From Nostoc sp. MS1 (GTDB taxonomy: Bacteria > Cyanobacteriota > Cyanobacteriia > Cyanobacteriales > Nostocaceae): a DNA stretch of 64,000 nt. The stretch covers positions 1,178,001 to 1,242,000 of the forward strand of contig NZ_AP023441.1 in the NCBI RefSeq assembly GCF_019976755.1, given 5' to 3'. The notes under the pieces are model-generated. The model saw only the letters and a program-made list of their open reading frames with translations, had not been told where the DNA came from and searched no databases. A program made the position numbers and the translations under genes. This document shows, in pieces, positions 17,250 through 25,077 of the stretch (position 1 is its first letter; the number at the start of each line of letters is the position of its first letter).

Positions 17250-17397
17250 TTCTGTTTACCTCTGGTCTATTGGTCTGATGTGTGTCTGCACAAAGAATGC
17301 AGATGTTAATTACTGTTGTCTTGCTACTAATGCTCGTTGTAGTAAGCAAAAGCAGCAGACCTAGTAATGCTAGAAAACCTGCTGCCAACCTATCCAC
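17242..17397 (-). CDS. 51-residue small membrane peptide of the element
   Basis: The frame starts at GTG with an AGGAG ribosome-binding site eight bases upstream. It encodes 'LAAGFLALLGLLLLLTT', a single membrane segment, then a short hydrophilic tail. Its stop lies inside the start region of the next gene (8-base overlap). A good Shine-Dalgarno and the overlap make it credible despite its size. No family is recognised. Confidence 0.5.
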   Translation of the reverse strand: MDRLAAGFLALLGLLLLLTTTSISSKTTVINICILCADTHQTNRPEVNRSE

Positions 17398-17412
17398 TGT
17401 TTACTCCTGTGT

Positions 17413-17631
17413 TTAGACTGTTGTGTTTTCTTCGTAGGCTTTGGCTCTAGTAAACGCTAAAGATAGAACCTGTTGTTTACTGTGCGCTCCTGCTAACGCT
17501 GAGTAGTAGGTCTGAGCTTGTTTACCTTCTAGCTTTCTGCATTCCTGTCTGCCCTCTAGACTTCTGTAAACATAGAGAACGCTAACAAACTCGCTACCTC
17601 TATAGACTGAACTGAAACTTGCTGAATACAT
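17413..17631 (-). CDS. small protein of the element, unknown function
   Basis: The 72-residue product 'MYSASFSSVYRGSEF..' contains 'SLEGRQECRKLEGKQAQTYYS' split over a charged middle region, and no membrane segment. It sits 11 bases after the stop of the 105-residue gene and 15 before the start of the 51-residue gene, so it fits a tightly packed transcript. I recognise no family. Confidence 0.45.
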   Translation of the reverse strand: MYSASFSSVYRGSEFVSVLYVYRSLEGRQECRKLEGKQAQTYYSALAGAHSKQQVLSLAFTRAKAYEENTTV

Positions 17632-17642
17632 AAGTTGTTTCC

Positions 17643-17960
17643 CTACGCTAGATTTACTAAATACCCAACAACACCAGCCGTAGAGAACCTTTGCTGGCTG
17701 AGGAGACTAACAACCTCGTGCTTACTCAGCTTCACAAACAGTTCGCTACTCTCTGGAGAAGTCACAAAGGGAGTGAGCAAAGGAAACTTATTGTTAGCTA
17801 CCTCCTGAGCGTTTGCTGAGACACTGCCAGTCAGCTTAAGCATTTTGCGCTCTTGCTGTCCTGTTGCGATCAGTGTAGGTAGCTTTCGCTCTCGTTTACG
17901 TTTGGGTTTGCTACTGCTTTCTGATGCGGTCTTACCGTTGCTTGTCATAGTCTCTACCAT
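17643..17960 (-). CDS. small basic protein of the element, unknown function
   Basis: The 105-residue product has a Ser/Lys/Arg-rich N-terminus ('SSKPKRKRERKLP') and a C-terminal part 'FVKLSKHEVVSLLSQQRFST', which could be a small helix-turn-helix. The basic tract suggests nucleic-acid binding. It is the second gene of the minus-strand set after the 62-residue gene. The family is not recognised. Confidence 0.45.
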   Translation of the reverse strand: MVETMTSNGKTASESSSKPKRKRERKLPTLIATGQQERKMLKLTGSVSANAQEVANNKFPLLTPFVTSPESSELFVKLSKHEVVSLLSQQRFSTAGVVGYLVNLA

Positions 17961-18047
17961 AATTTCACCTGCTTTTGTTTACTGTTAAAGACTGCTCTTG
18001 TTTGTGTGAAATTGTACAAGAGCGAACTAAGCTCTTGTGTCTGTCTC

Positions 18048-18236
18048 CTACTTACTTGTGTTCACGTTAGTTACTATGTCTTCCACTACCGCTTGGATAG
18101 CCAGAGAATCAGCGTAGTCATTGGTAGGTGTGCTGTAGACTTCTGTTGTGTCTCCGTTGGCTACAACAAAGCTCACTTCTGAGTCACTGATAGTTAGTCT
18201 TGTGTCTTCTATCAGACTGTTGTCGCTTGTGTACAT
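18048..18236 (-). CDS. small acidic protein of the element, unknown function
   Basis: The 62-residue product is acidic (many Asp, Glu, Ser, Thr), with 'EVSFVVANGDTTEVYSTPTN' in the middle. It is the first gene leftward from a divergent promoter region that also serves the ribbon-helix-helix-like gene at 18365, and that region holds palindromic boxes. No family is recognised. Acidic proteins beside repressors sometimes act as DNA mimics, but nothing here proves that. Confidence 0.45.
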   Translation of the reverse strand: MYTSDNSLIEDTRLTISDSEVSFVVANGDTTEVYSTPTNDYADSLAIQAVVEDIVTNVNTSK

Positions 18237-18291
18237 AGGGTTAAGTCTCCTGTAGTTGGTAAACTAAAGTGACCATGTTCTCTTTAGTCGG

Positions 18292-18348
18292 ACTTGTTAT
18301 TACAAGTATAACTCACTATGTCTTACTTGTCCGACAAGTTTATACAAG
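18292..18348. promoter_or_regulatory. tandem operator boxes in a divergent promoter (ACTTGT-n-ACAAGT)
   Basis: Two palindromes share half-sites: ACTTGT-TATT-ACAAGT at 18292-18307 and ACTTGT-CCG-ACAAGT at 18325-18339, plus an extra half-site ACAAG at 18344-18348. They sit between the genes at 18236 (minus) and 18365 (plus). The best candidate ligand is the ribbon-helix-helix-like protein encoded immediately to the right, acting as an autorepressor. Confidence 0.65.
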
Positions 18349-18364
18349 CCGGGCAGGAACTTAG

Positions 18365-18547
18365 ATGGCACAAGACAAATGGACAATCAGAAACGTTAGT
18401 GAAGAAGTACAGAGAGAAGTTAGAGTCTTAGCAGCAGCAGAAAACATTAGTATTGCTGAAGCTTTGGAACGCATTGTAAACGAGTGGAAACATTTGAAAG
18501 CTATAGACAAGGCAGGCAAACTAGGAGAGAACACAAAAGCGGACTAA
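18365..18547 (+). CDS. Arc/CopG-like ribbon-helix-helix DNA-binding protein
   Basis: The 60-residue product 'DKWTIRNVSEEVQREVRVLA' followed by 'ENISIAEALERIVNEW' fits strand-helix-helix of the Arc/MetJ/CopG family. Such small proteins are antitoxins, partition proteins or repressors. No toxin gene follows; the next gene is the serine recombinase 94 bp away. The palindromic boxes in its own promoter region suggest autoregulation. Confidence 0.65.
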   Translation: MAQDKWTIRNVSEEVQREVRVLAAAENISIAEALERIVNEWKHLKAIDKAGKLGENTKAD

Positions 18548-18561
18548 CTATGGCGTAGCTT

Positions 18562-18629
18562 TCTAACGCCCGTTAGAAGTTGACAAATGCTAATCACTTG
18601 GGTTAACTTGTTCTCATAAGCAAGTTAAC
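18562..18629 (+). promoter_or_regulatory. promoter and overlapping palindromes upstream of the serine recombinase
   Basis: A TTGACA -35 box (18580-18585) is followed, with 17-bp spacing, by TTAACT (18603-18608). The -10 overlaps one arm of a 9-bp inverted repeat GTTAACTTG/CAAGTTAAC (18602-18629, 10-base loop). A separate perfect palindrome TCTAACG-CC-CGTTAGA lies at 18562-18577. The palindromes could be operators, or the crossover (res) site of the recombinase. Confidence 0.6.
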
Positions 18630-18641
18630 TGAGGTGTGAAC

Positions 18642-19322
18642 ATGAAGACTACTAAGAAAGTAAAAGCCAACCCAAACGCTGTTGTTATCTACCTAAGAGT
18701 CAGCACAGACGAGCAAGGGAAATCAGGCTTAGGTCTGGACGCTCAGTTAGACGCTTGTAAACGACTGTGCGAACAACGACAGCTAACCATAGTTGGCGTG
18801 TTCAGTGAAATCATTAGTGGTAAGGTAGACCCAAGAGAACGCCCAGTGTTCATGCAAGCTCTCACCGAGGCACAGAAACATGGGGCTAGTCTATTGGTGA
18901 GCAAACAGGATAGATTCAGCCGTGAGGTTTTCCATGTGTCAGGCTACGTTAACAACTACTTCTTCGGTTCACAAACTCCAGCCCTCATAGCTGCTGACAG
19001 TCCTAACGCTTCTCCTATGGAAATCTACCTGAAAGCTATGGTGAGTGAACAAGAGAGACAAGCCATTAGCCAACGCACCAAAGACGCACTAGCCCAACTG
19101 AAGAAACAAGGTAAACAACTGGGTAAGGCTGGTAGACAAGCGCACTCAGAGAAGGCACAGCAAGCCACTGAAGCTGCAATACAGAGAGCATTAGAACTAA
19201 GACAACTAGGTAAGTCTTTGGAAGCTGTAGCCGACACACTGAACACTGAAGGCTTCACAACTAGCAGGGGTACACACTGGACAAAACAAGCCCTCAGCAA
19301 AAGATTAAGTAAGTCAGCTTAA
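18642..19322 (+). CDS. serine recombinase (resolvase/invertase family)
   Basis: The 226-residue product has the N-terminal catalytic domain with 'VVIYLRVSTDEQGKSGLGLD', where the Ser of RVSTDEQ is the nucleophile (S21 from the ATG). 'VSKQDRFSREVFHV' holds the conserved Arg residues. The C-terminal region (about 150-226) has a basic linker and 'LRQLGKSLEAVADTLNTEGF', a helix-turn-helix. I chose the ATG at 18642 with GAGGTG upstream; an in-frame GTG two codons earlier is possible. It is probably a resolvase that reduces element multimers or inverts a segment, since integration is explained by the tyrosine integrase. Confidence 0.88.
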   Translation: MKTTKKVKANPNAVVIYLRVSTDEQGKSGLGLDAQLDACKRLCEQRQLTIVGVFSEIISGKVDPRERPVFMQALTEAQKHGASLLVSKQDRFSREVFHVSGYVNNYFFGSQTPALIAADSPNASPMEIYLKAMVSEQERQAISQRTKDALAQLKKQGKQLGKAGRQAHSEKAQQATEAAIQRALELRQLGKSLEAVADTLNTEGFTTSRGTHWTKQALSKRLSKSA

Positions 19323-19370
19323 CTTGTGTTATAATGACAAAAGACATAACACACGTTAACAACATAAACA

Positions 19371-19405
19371 AAAGCTGACTCTCGCAAAGGTAAGAGTCAG
19401 CTTTT
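19371..19405 (+). terminator. Rho-independent terminator after the serine recombinase
   Basis: A perfect 13-bp stem AAAAGCTGACTCT/AGAGTCAGCTTTT with a 9-base loop is followed by GTTTTG. A weaker stem TGTGTTAT/ATAACACA (19325-19353) comes just before it. Confidence 0.88.
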
Positions 19406-19647
19406 GTTTTGTCTAGGGTGTTTGGCTAAAGTGAACGGGGGGGAAGGCGGCTGGCTGAGGTGTGTCGGGAAGCTTTCTGAGGAAATATACAGCAGTTTTC
19501 GCACCACACGCGCAACTAGAGCCAACAAACACCACAGTAGCCTCGCTTTAGTCTACTAGTGCTGTTAACACTGGGTCTTAAGGTGTTCTCGTGCTGTGGT
19601 CGTGTTTTCTAAGGTTTGCATTTGGCAATCATTAGTTTTACTTATAG
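19406..19647. other. intergenic part of the element, no gene seen
   Basis: Between the terminator and the stop of the 90-residue gene I see no credible frame or RNA fold. It contains a G-run near 19437-19446. The segment is more GC-rich than the surrounding element genes. Confidence 0.4.
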
Positions 19648-19920
19648 CTAACTTCTGTCTAATAACCTTATCTTGTCGTCTTCTTGTAAGTCCAACTCGG
19701 TTATCTCTTGTGATACTTGTTGGCTGTGGCGAGTGAGACTATAAGCTACTAATGCTCTCTTAGCGTGTCTTAGTGAACAGGCTATCTGGTGATGTTCGTT
19801 GCTGTCTATTGGTAGTTCTCTTTTGTACTGTTCCAAGTGAGCGATCGCAAGCCACAGATGACCAGAAATACCAGTTAGCTTAATATGACTATCGTTGTTC
19901 CACTTCTGAATGTCGCTCAC
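19648..19920 (-). CDS. small protein of the element, unknown function
   Basis: The 90-residue product 'MSDIQKWNNDSHIKLTGISG..' is soluble and mainly helical, with 'LAIAHLEQYKRELPIDSNEH' and an acidic end 'EITELDLQEDDKIRLLD'. A ribosome-binding-like AGGAG stretch lies upstream. It lies 95 bp downstream of the integrase stop on the same strand, so it could be an excisionase-like or directionality partner, but its sequence shows no clear winged-helix motif. Family unknown. Confidence 0.5.
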   Translation of the reverse strand: MSDIQKWNNDSHIKLTGISGHLWLAIAHLEQYKRELPIDSNEHHQIACSLRHAKRALVAYSLTRHSQQVSQEITELDLQEDDKIRLLDRS

Positions 19921-20015
19921 TGTAGGGTTACTCCTAAGTATAAAGACAAGTATACTACATCACAAGTTATCATTAGTAAGTGCAGGTCAGAATGTTTGCT
20001 TGTGCCTTACCTGAA

Positions 20016-21254
20016 CTACATCACAGGCACTTCTAGACTACTGACAACACCAGCATAGTGTCTCATGAGTATCTCTGGACTGTTGCCAACCCATCTAGCT
20101 ATCTGAGGAATGGGTACACCAGCCTCTACACAATGACTGATGAACGTGTGCCTAGTGTTATACGGACATCTGTAACGCTGTACTTTGCCCTCGTCCACGA
20201 GCGTAGCGAGTATGCCCTTGTAAACCTTCCTACCACTCCTACACCCGCGCCATACCTGATTAGTAAACTTACCGTTATCTATGGGTAGACCGTTAGGGCT
20301 AGGGAACACAAGAGAATCAGGACTAGGACTAGCTGGTCTAATGCTTATCAGCAGTTCTCTTAACACCTGATTACAAGGGAATTTCCTAGACTTACCTGTT
20401 TTCGTGGATTTTCTAATGTTCAGCCTACTGTCATAGGACTCGCAGAAAGTTATCTGAGAGCAATCTAGACTAATGTGTTTCCACTGGAGAGCGATAGCTT
20501 CACCAGTTCGGCAACCAGTGAGGAACAAGAACTGAACGAAGGCTGTGTAGTGCGGTCGTTTGTCAGCGAAAGCTTGTATGATTGCGTCACGTTCTGCTGT
20601 AGTAAACGGGTCTATAGTCGTGTTAATCGTGGGTTGTCTAATCTTCCCAGCCATGCCCACAAATGGATTCTTCTCCAGTAAACCTGAGTCTACAGCCCAA
20701 TTACAGCAGGCTGCTAAATGGGTAAGCACTCGTTTGGCTGTGTCTGCGCTGAGTGTTTGCAGCAGGTAATCTCTGATAGCTACAGCATCTCTTGGGTCTT
20801 TTGTTGGTAGCTGTCGGATGTGATGAGCGTACTTTCTTATGTAATCTCGTTGGTAAGTGGTAGGTGCTAGCTGAGGTCGTTTGTATTCGCAGTAGCTAGC
20901 CCACAACTCTAACAAGTCTACCTTCTTAACTACTGTTATCTTGGGTCTGAACTGCTGCTTATAGCTTTCGAGTGTTGGGTCTAGTTGTCCTGTTCTAATG
21001 TCTTCTTCTAACTGCCAAGCGACTATCTGAGCTTTCTTTCTGTTCTCTGGTGTGTCTGCTAACCCAGTGTAAATATAACGAAGGCTACCGTCTACAATTA
21101 GTCTCGGTAGCCTTAACCTTAGTTTTCCTTGCTTGTTTTCTATACCAATCTCACCAGTGTTTGCTTTCTTTAAGCCTACATCAGTTTTCGATTGGTTTGC
21201 TGATGTGTTCTTTTGTGTGCCAATCTCAGGAGCCATACAGGAGCCAACTAGCAT
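20016..21254 (-). CDS. tyrosine recombinase (phage-type integrase) of the element
   Basis: The product is up to 412 residues. It has an N-terminal arm-binding region ('KLRLRLPRLIVDG..LRYIYTGL'), a core-binding domain (about 110-200) and a catalytic domain with R249 ('TGCRTGEAIAL'), a Lys near 285, 'YNTRHTFISH' (R368, H369), W388 and the nucleophile Y400 ('MRHYAG'). The usual first His of HxxR is Tyr, a known variant. A second ATG at codon 7 is also possible; the AGGAGCCA arm boxes overlap codons 3-9. It lies beside attR and reads into the element, so the displaced host tRNA promoter at about 21375 points at it. Confidence 0.92.
   Translation of the reverse strand: MLVGSCMAPEIGTQKNTSANQSKTDVGLKKANTGEIGIENKQGKLRLRLPRLIVDGSLRYIYTGLADTPENRKKAQIVAWQLEEDIRTGQLDPTLESYKQQFRPKITVVKKVDLLELWASYCEYKRPQLAPTTYQRDYIRKYAHHIRQLPTKDPRDAVAIRDYLLQTLSADTAKRVLTHLAACCNWAVDSGLLEKNPFVGMAGKIRQPTINTTIDPFTTAERDAIIQAFADKRPHYTAFVQFLFLTGCRTGEAIALQWKHISLDCSQITFCESYDSRLNIRKSTKTGKSRKFPCNQVLRELLISIRPASPSPDSLVFPSPNGLPIDNGKFTNQVWRGCRSGRKVYKGILATLVDEGKVQRYRCPYNTRHTFISHCVEAGVPIPQIARWVGNSPEILMRHYAGVVSSLEVPVM
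21228..21246. other. right arm-type integrase repeats (two AGGAGCCA boxes)
   Basis: AGGAGCCA at 21228-21235 and 21239-21246, 11 bp apart, with the same spacing and orientation as the pair at 10827-10845. They overlap the first codons of the integrase frame, so integrase binding here could also repress its own expression. Confidence 0.65.
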
Positions 21255-21317
21255 TTTTCTCAGAGTTGCTAGTGTCTGAAAGGCTCATTCTGGCGTTGTC
21301 AGTGGAGCTTGTCTACC

Positions 21318-21359
<42 letters not shown>

Positions 21360-21794
21360 TCTACAGTCTACTATTATAACCTATTTATCTGCAATATTGC
21401 ATCCCCAGACAGCAAAAACTTTGTGATTTCTGTGCAGGTTTACAGATAACAGGCTAGAGTGATGCACATCATATAGATGAAGAGTGTTGTAAGTTATCTA
21501 CTGAGCTTACACAAGATTAACATCTGAATTTATATATATGGGTGGCATAAGATACAAAAAAGTTATAATCTACTTCTTAAGATAGATGCAAATATCAAAT
21601 AGAGTATAGAAGTATAAACCAAAACAAAAATATTTCTAAATTTATTTACTTAGATGTAGTAACAAGCCAGCATTTATATACCTTTTATGAAGTAGTTTAT
21701 TTCCTCACTGATGAGTTAAAACATAAATTTATTACCTAATACATGCTATTCAGGAGAATTAAATATTAATACGCACGAGTTGCTAAACCAAACA
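21360..21794. other. intergenic region with the displaced tRNA-Cys promoter
   Basis: On the minus strand a perfect TATAAT (21373-21378) lies 17 bp upstream of the orphan tRNA 5' end. This is presumably the original host tRNA promoter. The remainder is AT-rich up to the phosphoesterase gene, with no frame or hairpin I can support. Confidence 0.6.
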
Positions 21795-22595
21795 ATGAAT
21801 GAAAAGTCTCTCATCTCAATTGCTCAAGTCACAGATACGCATTTATTAGCCTCAGAAAATAAAAGGCTAGAAGGAATACCTACTACAGAATCTTTCTTAG
21901 CTGTGATTGAGCGGTTAGAAAAACTTAAACCAGAACTAGACTTGCTGTTGATGACGGGAGATTTATCTGGAGATGCTACACAAGAATCTTATGAAAATCT
22001 ACAACACTATTTGAACTCACTACAAATAGCTACTTACTGGCTACCAGGAAATCATGATAATGCGATCGCTATGGATACTATATTAAATCTAGGCATGGTT
22101 TCCCGACGTAAGTCTTTTCAGCGTGGCAATTGGCATTTTGTTCTGCTCAATTCTAGTGTTCCTGAGTGTGTACATGGTTATCTATCGGCTAGTACCTTAG
22201 ACTGGTTAGACTCTGAGTTACAAACATCAGGTAGCAACCCGACCTTAATAGCACTGCATCATACACCACTAACAGTAAATTCTGCGTGGTTGGATGCTAG
22301 TTGTTTGCAAAATTCTTCTGAGTTTTTTGCTATCGTTGATCGTCATCCACAAGTCAAAATAGTTTTATTTGGTCACATTCACCAGGAATTTCACCAGCAA
22401 CGCCATAGTATTAATTACTTGGGTACTCCCTCAACTTGTTATCAGTTCCAGCAGGAAAGTCCTACCTATGTTATTAGTGATGAATTGCCTGGGTTTCGTG
22501 TGTTAAATCTCTACTCTGATGGTACATGGGAGACTAAAATTGAGCGTGTTGCCTATCCTCTACCTATAGAGTTAGTAGTTACAGCATCATACTAG
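21795..22595 (+). CDS. CpdA-like metallophosphoesterase (3',5'-cAMP phosphodiesterase class III type)
   Basis: The 266-residue product has the full set of metallophosphoesterase motifs: 'QVTDTHL' (D-x-H), 'LLMTGDLSGD' (GD), 'LPGNHDN' (GNHD), 'LIALHHTPL' and 'VLFGHIHQEFHQ' (GHxH). Length and the order of motifs match CpdA, which hydrolyses cyclic AMP and binds two metals. Cyclic AMP signalling is common in filamentous cyanobacteria, so that activity is plausible. The ATG at 21795 gives a family-like start; a TTG at 21780 is less likely. It is the first gene right of the integrated element. Confidence 0.78.
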   Translation: MNEKSLISIAQVTDTHLLASENKRLEGIPTTESFLAVIERLEKLKPELDLLLMTGDLSGDATQESYENLQHYLNSLQIATYWLPGNHDNAIAMDTILNLGMVSRRKSFQRGNWHFVLLNSSVPECVHGYLSASTLDWLDSELQTSGSNPTLIALHHTPLTVNSAWLDASCLQNSSEFFAIVDRHPQVKIVLFGHIHQEFHQQRHSINYLGTPSTCYQFQQESPTYVISDELPGFRVLNLYSDGTWETKIERVAYPLPIELVVTASY

Positions 22596-22646
22596 GTTGT
22601 TATTTTTTTAACGCAAAGAAACGCTGAGTGTGATTAAGGAGACTTA

Positions 22647-23246
22647 TCACTCATTACTGATTTTCACTTCATCAGCGAAACTCTGCCAACGCACAAAATA
22701 AAATGGGCCAGCAACAGAACCCCAGATGTGTTCATCGGTTTCTAAGTCTCTACCTCTGTCAAGACTGATAAACTTCTCTTCGTTAATCTCAAATTCGCTA
22801 TCTAGATAAGTCTTTTGTCCTTTGCGGAAAACAATACAACCTTTACCTGGTTCTACCTTACCTTTAAAGCTGTTACCAGTCCACTCAACAATCATGTTAC
22901 AGCCTGGTAATTTTTCTAAAGATTCGTTAGTTAAGGTTTTGAGGAGATTAAGGTTACGAGATGCACCGTAAAAGTTTTCTTCTTGCTTAACTGTATAATT
23001 TTCAATATGAATGCGATCGCCTACAGTCATCAGTTTGAGTACGCGCAAACGATAGGGATCATTCAGACTATAATCATAAGATTGTTCTACAAAAAAGCCT
23101 ACTCCCGATAGAACTTCCCACGGTAGGGGACGCATACACACCCGAATATGGGCATAAAAAGGCGGATTTTCAAAGGCTTGCGCTTGATTGCTAAAATCGG
23201 CAGCCATCCAGCGTGCTAAAGTTGCTATGTCTGTAGAATGAGTCAT
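22647..23246 (-). CDS. cpcT: CpcT/CpeT-family phycobiliprotein chromophore lyase
   Basis: The 199-residue product has typical CpcT features: 'DIATLARWMAADFSNQAQA' at the start, 'PFYAHIRVCMRPLPWEV', 'FFVEQSYDYSLNDPYRLRV' and 'HIWGSVAGPFYFVRWQSFADE' near the end. This S-type lyase attaches phycocyanobilin to the beta-subunit cysteine near position 153-155 of phycocyanin and phycoerythrocyanin. From memory, the PCC 7120 protein at this syntenic place (All5339) has that activity. It is convergent with the cpdA-like gene and has its own promoter in the 207-bp gap to the TPR gene. Confidence 0.9.
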   Translation of the reverse strand: MTHSTDIATLARWMAADFSNQAQAFENPPFYAHIRVCMRPLPWEVLSGVGFFVEQSYDYSLNDPYRLRVLKLMTVGDRIHIENYTVKQEENFYGASRNLNLLKTLTNESLEKLPGCNMIVEWTGNSFKGKVEPGKGCIVFRKGQKTYLDSEFEINEEKFISLDRGRDLETDEHIWGSVAGPFYFVRWQSFADEVKISNE

Positions 23247-23453
23247 TACATCAGATTTATCAAAAAATATCTAAAAATATTTTAAAGCTTAACGGTGACA
23301 GGGAGTTGGGGATATTTGTTGCGGATGAATACGTCAAGGGAAATTGCCGTTAAAGTTATTAAGCAGATGATAGTTAACGCTCAACTGTTAAGCGTCAACA
23401 AACCTGAATAACTAGTAACTGACTTTAATATCTACAAATTTGTAAAATTCCTT

Positions 23454-24692
23454 ATGGTACGCCGCTTAAGTGTCATCATTACAACTGCTATTCTCTGGCA
23501 AATTATCAGTTATCCTACTTTAGCCAGAAGTAGCGATCCTCTACAAGCGGATAGCTTTCCCCCTAGTCCGTTAGAAATTACTACACCTGATCCACTTTTA
23601 CCACCTTCACAGGGTAAACAGCCTTTAACACCCATAGAACAGCTAAAGTTAGAGTCGGCGCTGGATGAGTTAAATCAACAGGCTTCCGCAAAATTGCAAG
23701 CTGGGGATAGTGTAACGGCGTTTGAAATTTGGAACCGTGAGTTACGCTTGCGGCGGTATTTGGGTGCTGTGGCTGAGGTAAAAGCACTCGCACGGGTGGG
23801 TGATATTGCTTGGAATCAAAGCGATCGCCAGGAGATATTCTACATTACCCAAAGATTACAAGCAATTCAACAGCAAGCCCAACCTAAAAACAAAAATGCT
23901 CAAAACAATATTGATTTACAATTGTGGCAAGGGTTAGGTGATGCTTATCAAAAAGTGCGATCGCTAAAACCTGCGATTGAGGTTTACAATCAAATCTTAG
24001 CCACATTCCGACAGCAAAAAAATTCAGTTGGAGAAATAGACACCTTAAAAACTTTGGGGGAATTACACCTGGGTTGGTTTGATTATCCCCAAGCTGCTAG
24101 TACCTACGAGGAATTGTTAACGCTGGCTACTACTAGGGGTGAGCAGCAGGATGAGTTAATATACTTGCAAAGGTTAGCTTATATTTACGAACAGTCGAAA
24201 CAAGCAGCCAAGTCAATTGATGTGCTGACTAAGCTAAAAACTATTTACACCCAAGATAATAATCTCATTCAATTGCCAAGTTTACAAATAGCGATCGCTG
24301 CTAATTACGAAAGCCTAGCCAAAGAAAATCCTGCTTTACTACAGCAAGCCTTTGACAACTATCAAGAAGCTTACACCACCGCTTGGCAATTACAACAATA
24401 TACCCGCGCGGCTGACGCGCTACAAAAGATAATTTCGTTATACCGTTCTCAAGGACAAATAGAAGAAGCCTTACAAACTAGCCAAATTCTGATAGAAACG
24501 CAAGAACTCGCTTCTAACTATTATGGCATGATGCAGGCTTATGACCAAGTTGGACAGTTACATTTAGAACGCAAAGAGTATCCACAAGCACTAACAGCTT
24601 TTCAAAATGGTTTAGAATTAGCCAAACGATTAAAACATGAAGAAGCTTACTTTAATCAGAAGATTGAAAGCATTTCCAAACTAAATCCCTAA
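23454..24692 (+). CDS. secreted or periplasmic TPR-repeat protein
   Basis: The 412-residue product begins with a signal peptide ('VIITTAILWQIISYPTLARS'), then a Pro/Ser-rich linker to about residue 60. Seven or so tetratricopeptide-like repeats follow up to residue 405 ('AIEVYNQILATFRQQKN', 'AASTYEELLTLATTRGEQ', 'ALTAFQNGLELAKRLKHE'). TPR arrays bind other proteins; the partner is unknown. It is adjacent to hglT, on the opposite strand, and ends in a hairpin. Synteny suggests PCC 7120 alr5340, from memory. Confidence 0.85.
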   Translation: MVRRLSVIITTAILWQIISYPTLARSSDPLQADSFPPSPLEITTPDPLLPPSQGKQPLTPIEQLKLESALDELNQQASAKLQAGDSVTAFEIWNRELRLRRYLGAVAEVKALARVGDIAWNQSDRQEIFYITQRLQAIQQQAQPKNKNAQNNIDLQLWQGLGDAYQKVRSLKPAIEVYNQILATFRQQKNSVGEIDTLKTLGELHLGWFDYPQAASTYEELLTLATTRGEQQDELIYLQRLAYIYEQSKQAAKSIDVLTKLKTIYTQDNNLIQLPSLQIAIAANYESLAKENPALLQQAFDNYQEAYTTAWQLQQYTRAADALQKIISLYRSQGQIEEALQTSQILIETQELASNYYGMMQAYDQVGQLHLERKEYPQALTAFQNGLELAKRLKHEEAYFNQKIESISKLNP

Positions 24693-25077
24693 TACCTCAA
24701 CACCAAATTTACCAATAAGGATTGAAACTATATATCATCCATATCTTCAATCCTTAATTTTGAAGTTATCTTTTTCAAAAGAAAGTCAAAGATTACATCA
24801 GAAGCATAGATACATCAGTTTGTTAGTCAGTGAGGTACAAAAAGAAAGATTGAATTGGCATTTCAATTCTTATTTTTGCATACTAAGTAAGTCGGTGGGA
24901 AAAAACAAAGCTAAGTTAAGAAAGGTAAACAAGGCTATAACCCTCCTGCCTCCTGCCTTGCCATAGCGATAATTTTTAACACTGAGCTACTTATCTACTG
25001 AAGACCTACTAAAGAACAAGTCTGCTGATAAGTTTTCACTTCAGCAGACTAGGGAAAATCTATAGTTTCGTTGATAA
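24693..25077. other. intergenic region with hairpins at both ends
   Basis: Between the convergent TPR and hglT genes lie a 10-bp inverted repeat AAGGATTGAA/TTCAATCCTT (24717-24755, 19-base loop) after the TPR gene and a perfect 10-bp stem AGTCTGCTGA/TCAGCAGACT (25019-25050) after hglT. A 68-codon plus-strand frame here has no family-like sequence and looks accidental. Confidence 0.55.
25019..25050 (-). terminator. terminator-like hairpin after hglT
   Basis: A perfect 10-bp stem with a 12-base loop lies 28 bp past the hglT stop on the minus strand, followed by a short T-rich stretch (TTGTTCTTT). Confidence 0.6.

Noticed and set aside
24711..24760. AAGGATTGAAAC near 24717 looks like the end of a cyanobacterial CRISPR repeat
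   Set aside because: Only one copy is present, no spacers or cas genes occur, and the sequence pairs with TTCAATCCTT as a simple hairpin.
24760..24966. 68-codon plus-strand frame after the TPR gene
   Set aside because: AT-rich basic sequence without motif or ribosome-binding site, overlapping the downstream hairpin of the TPR gene.
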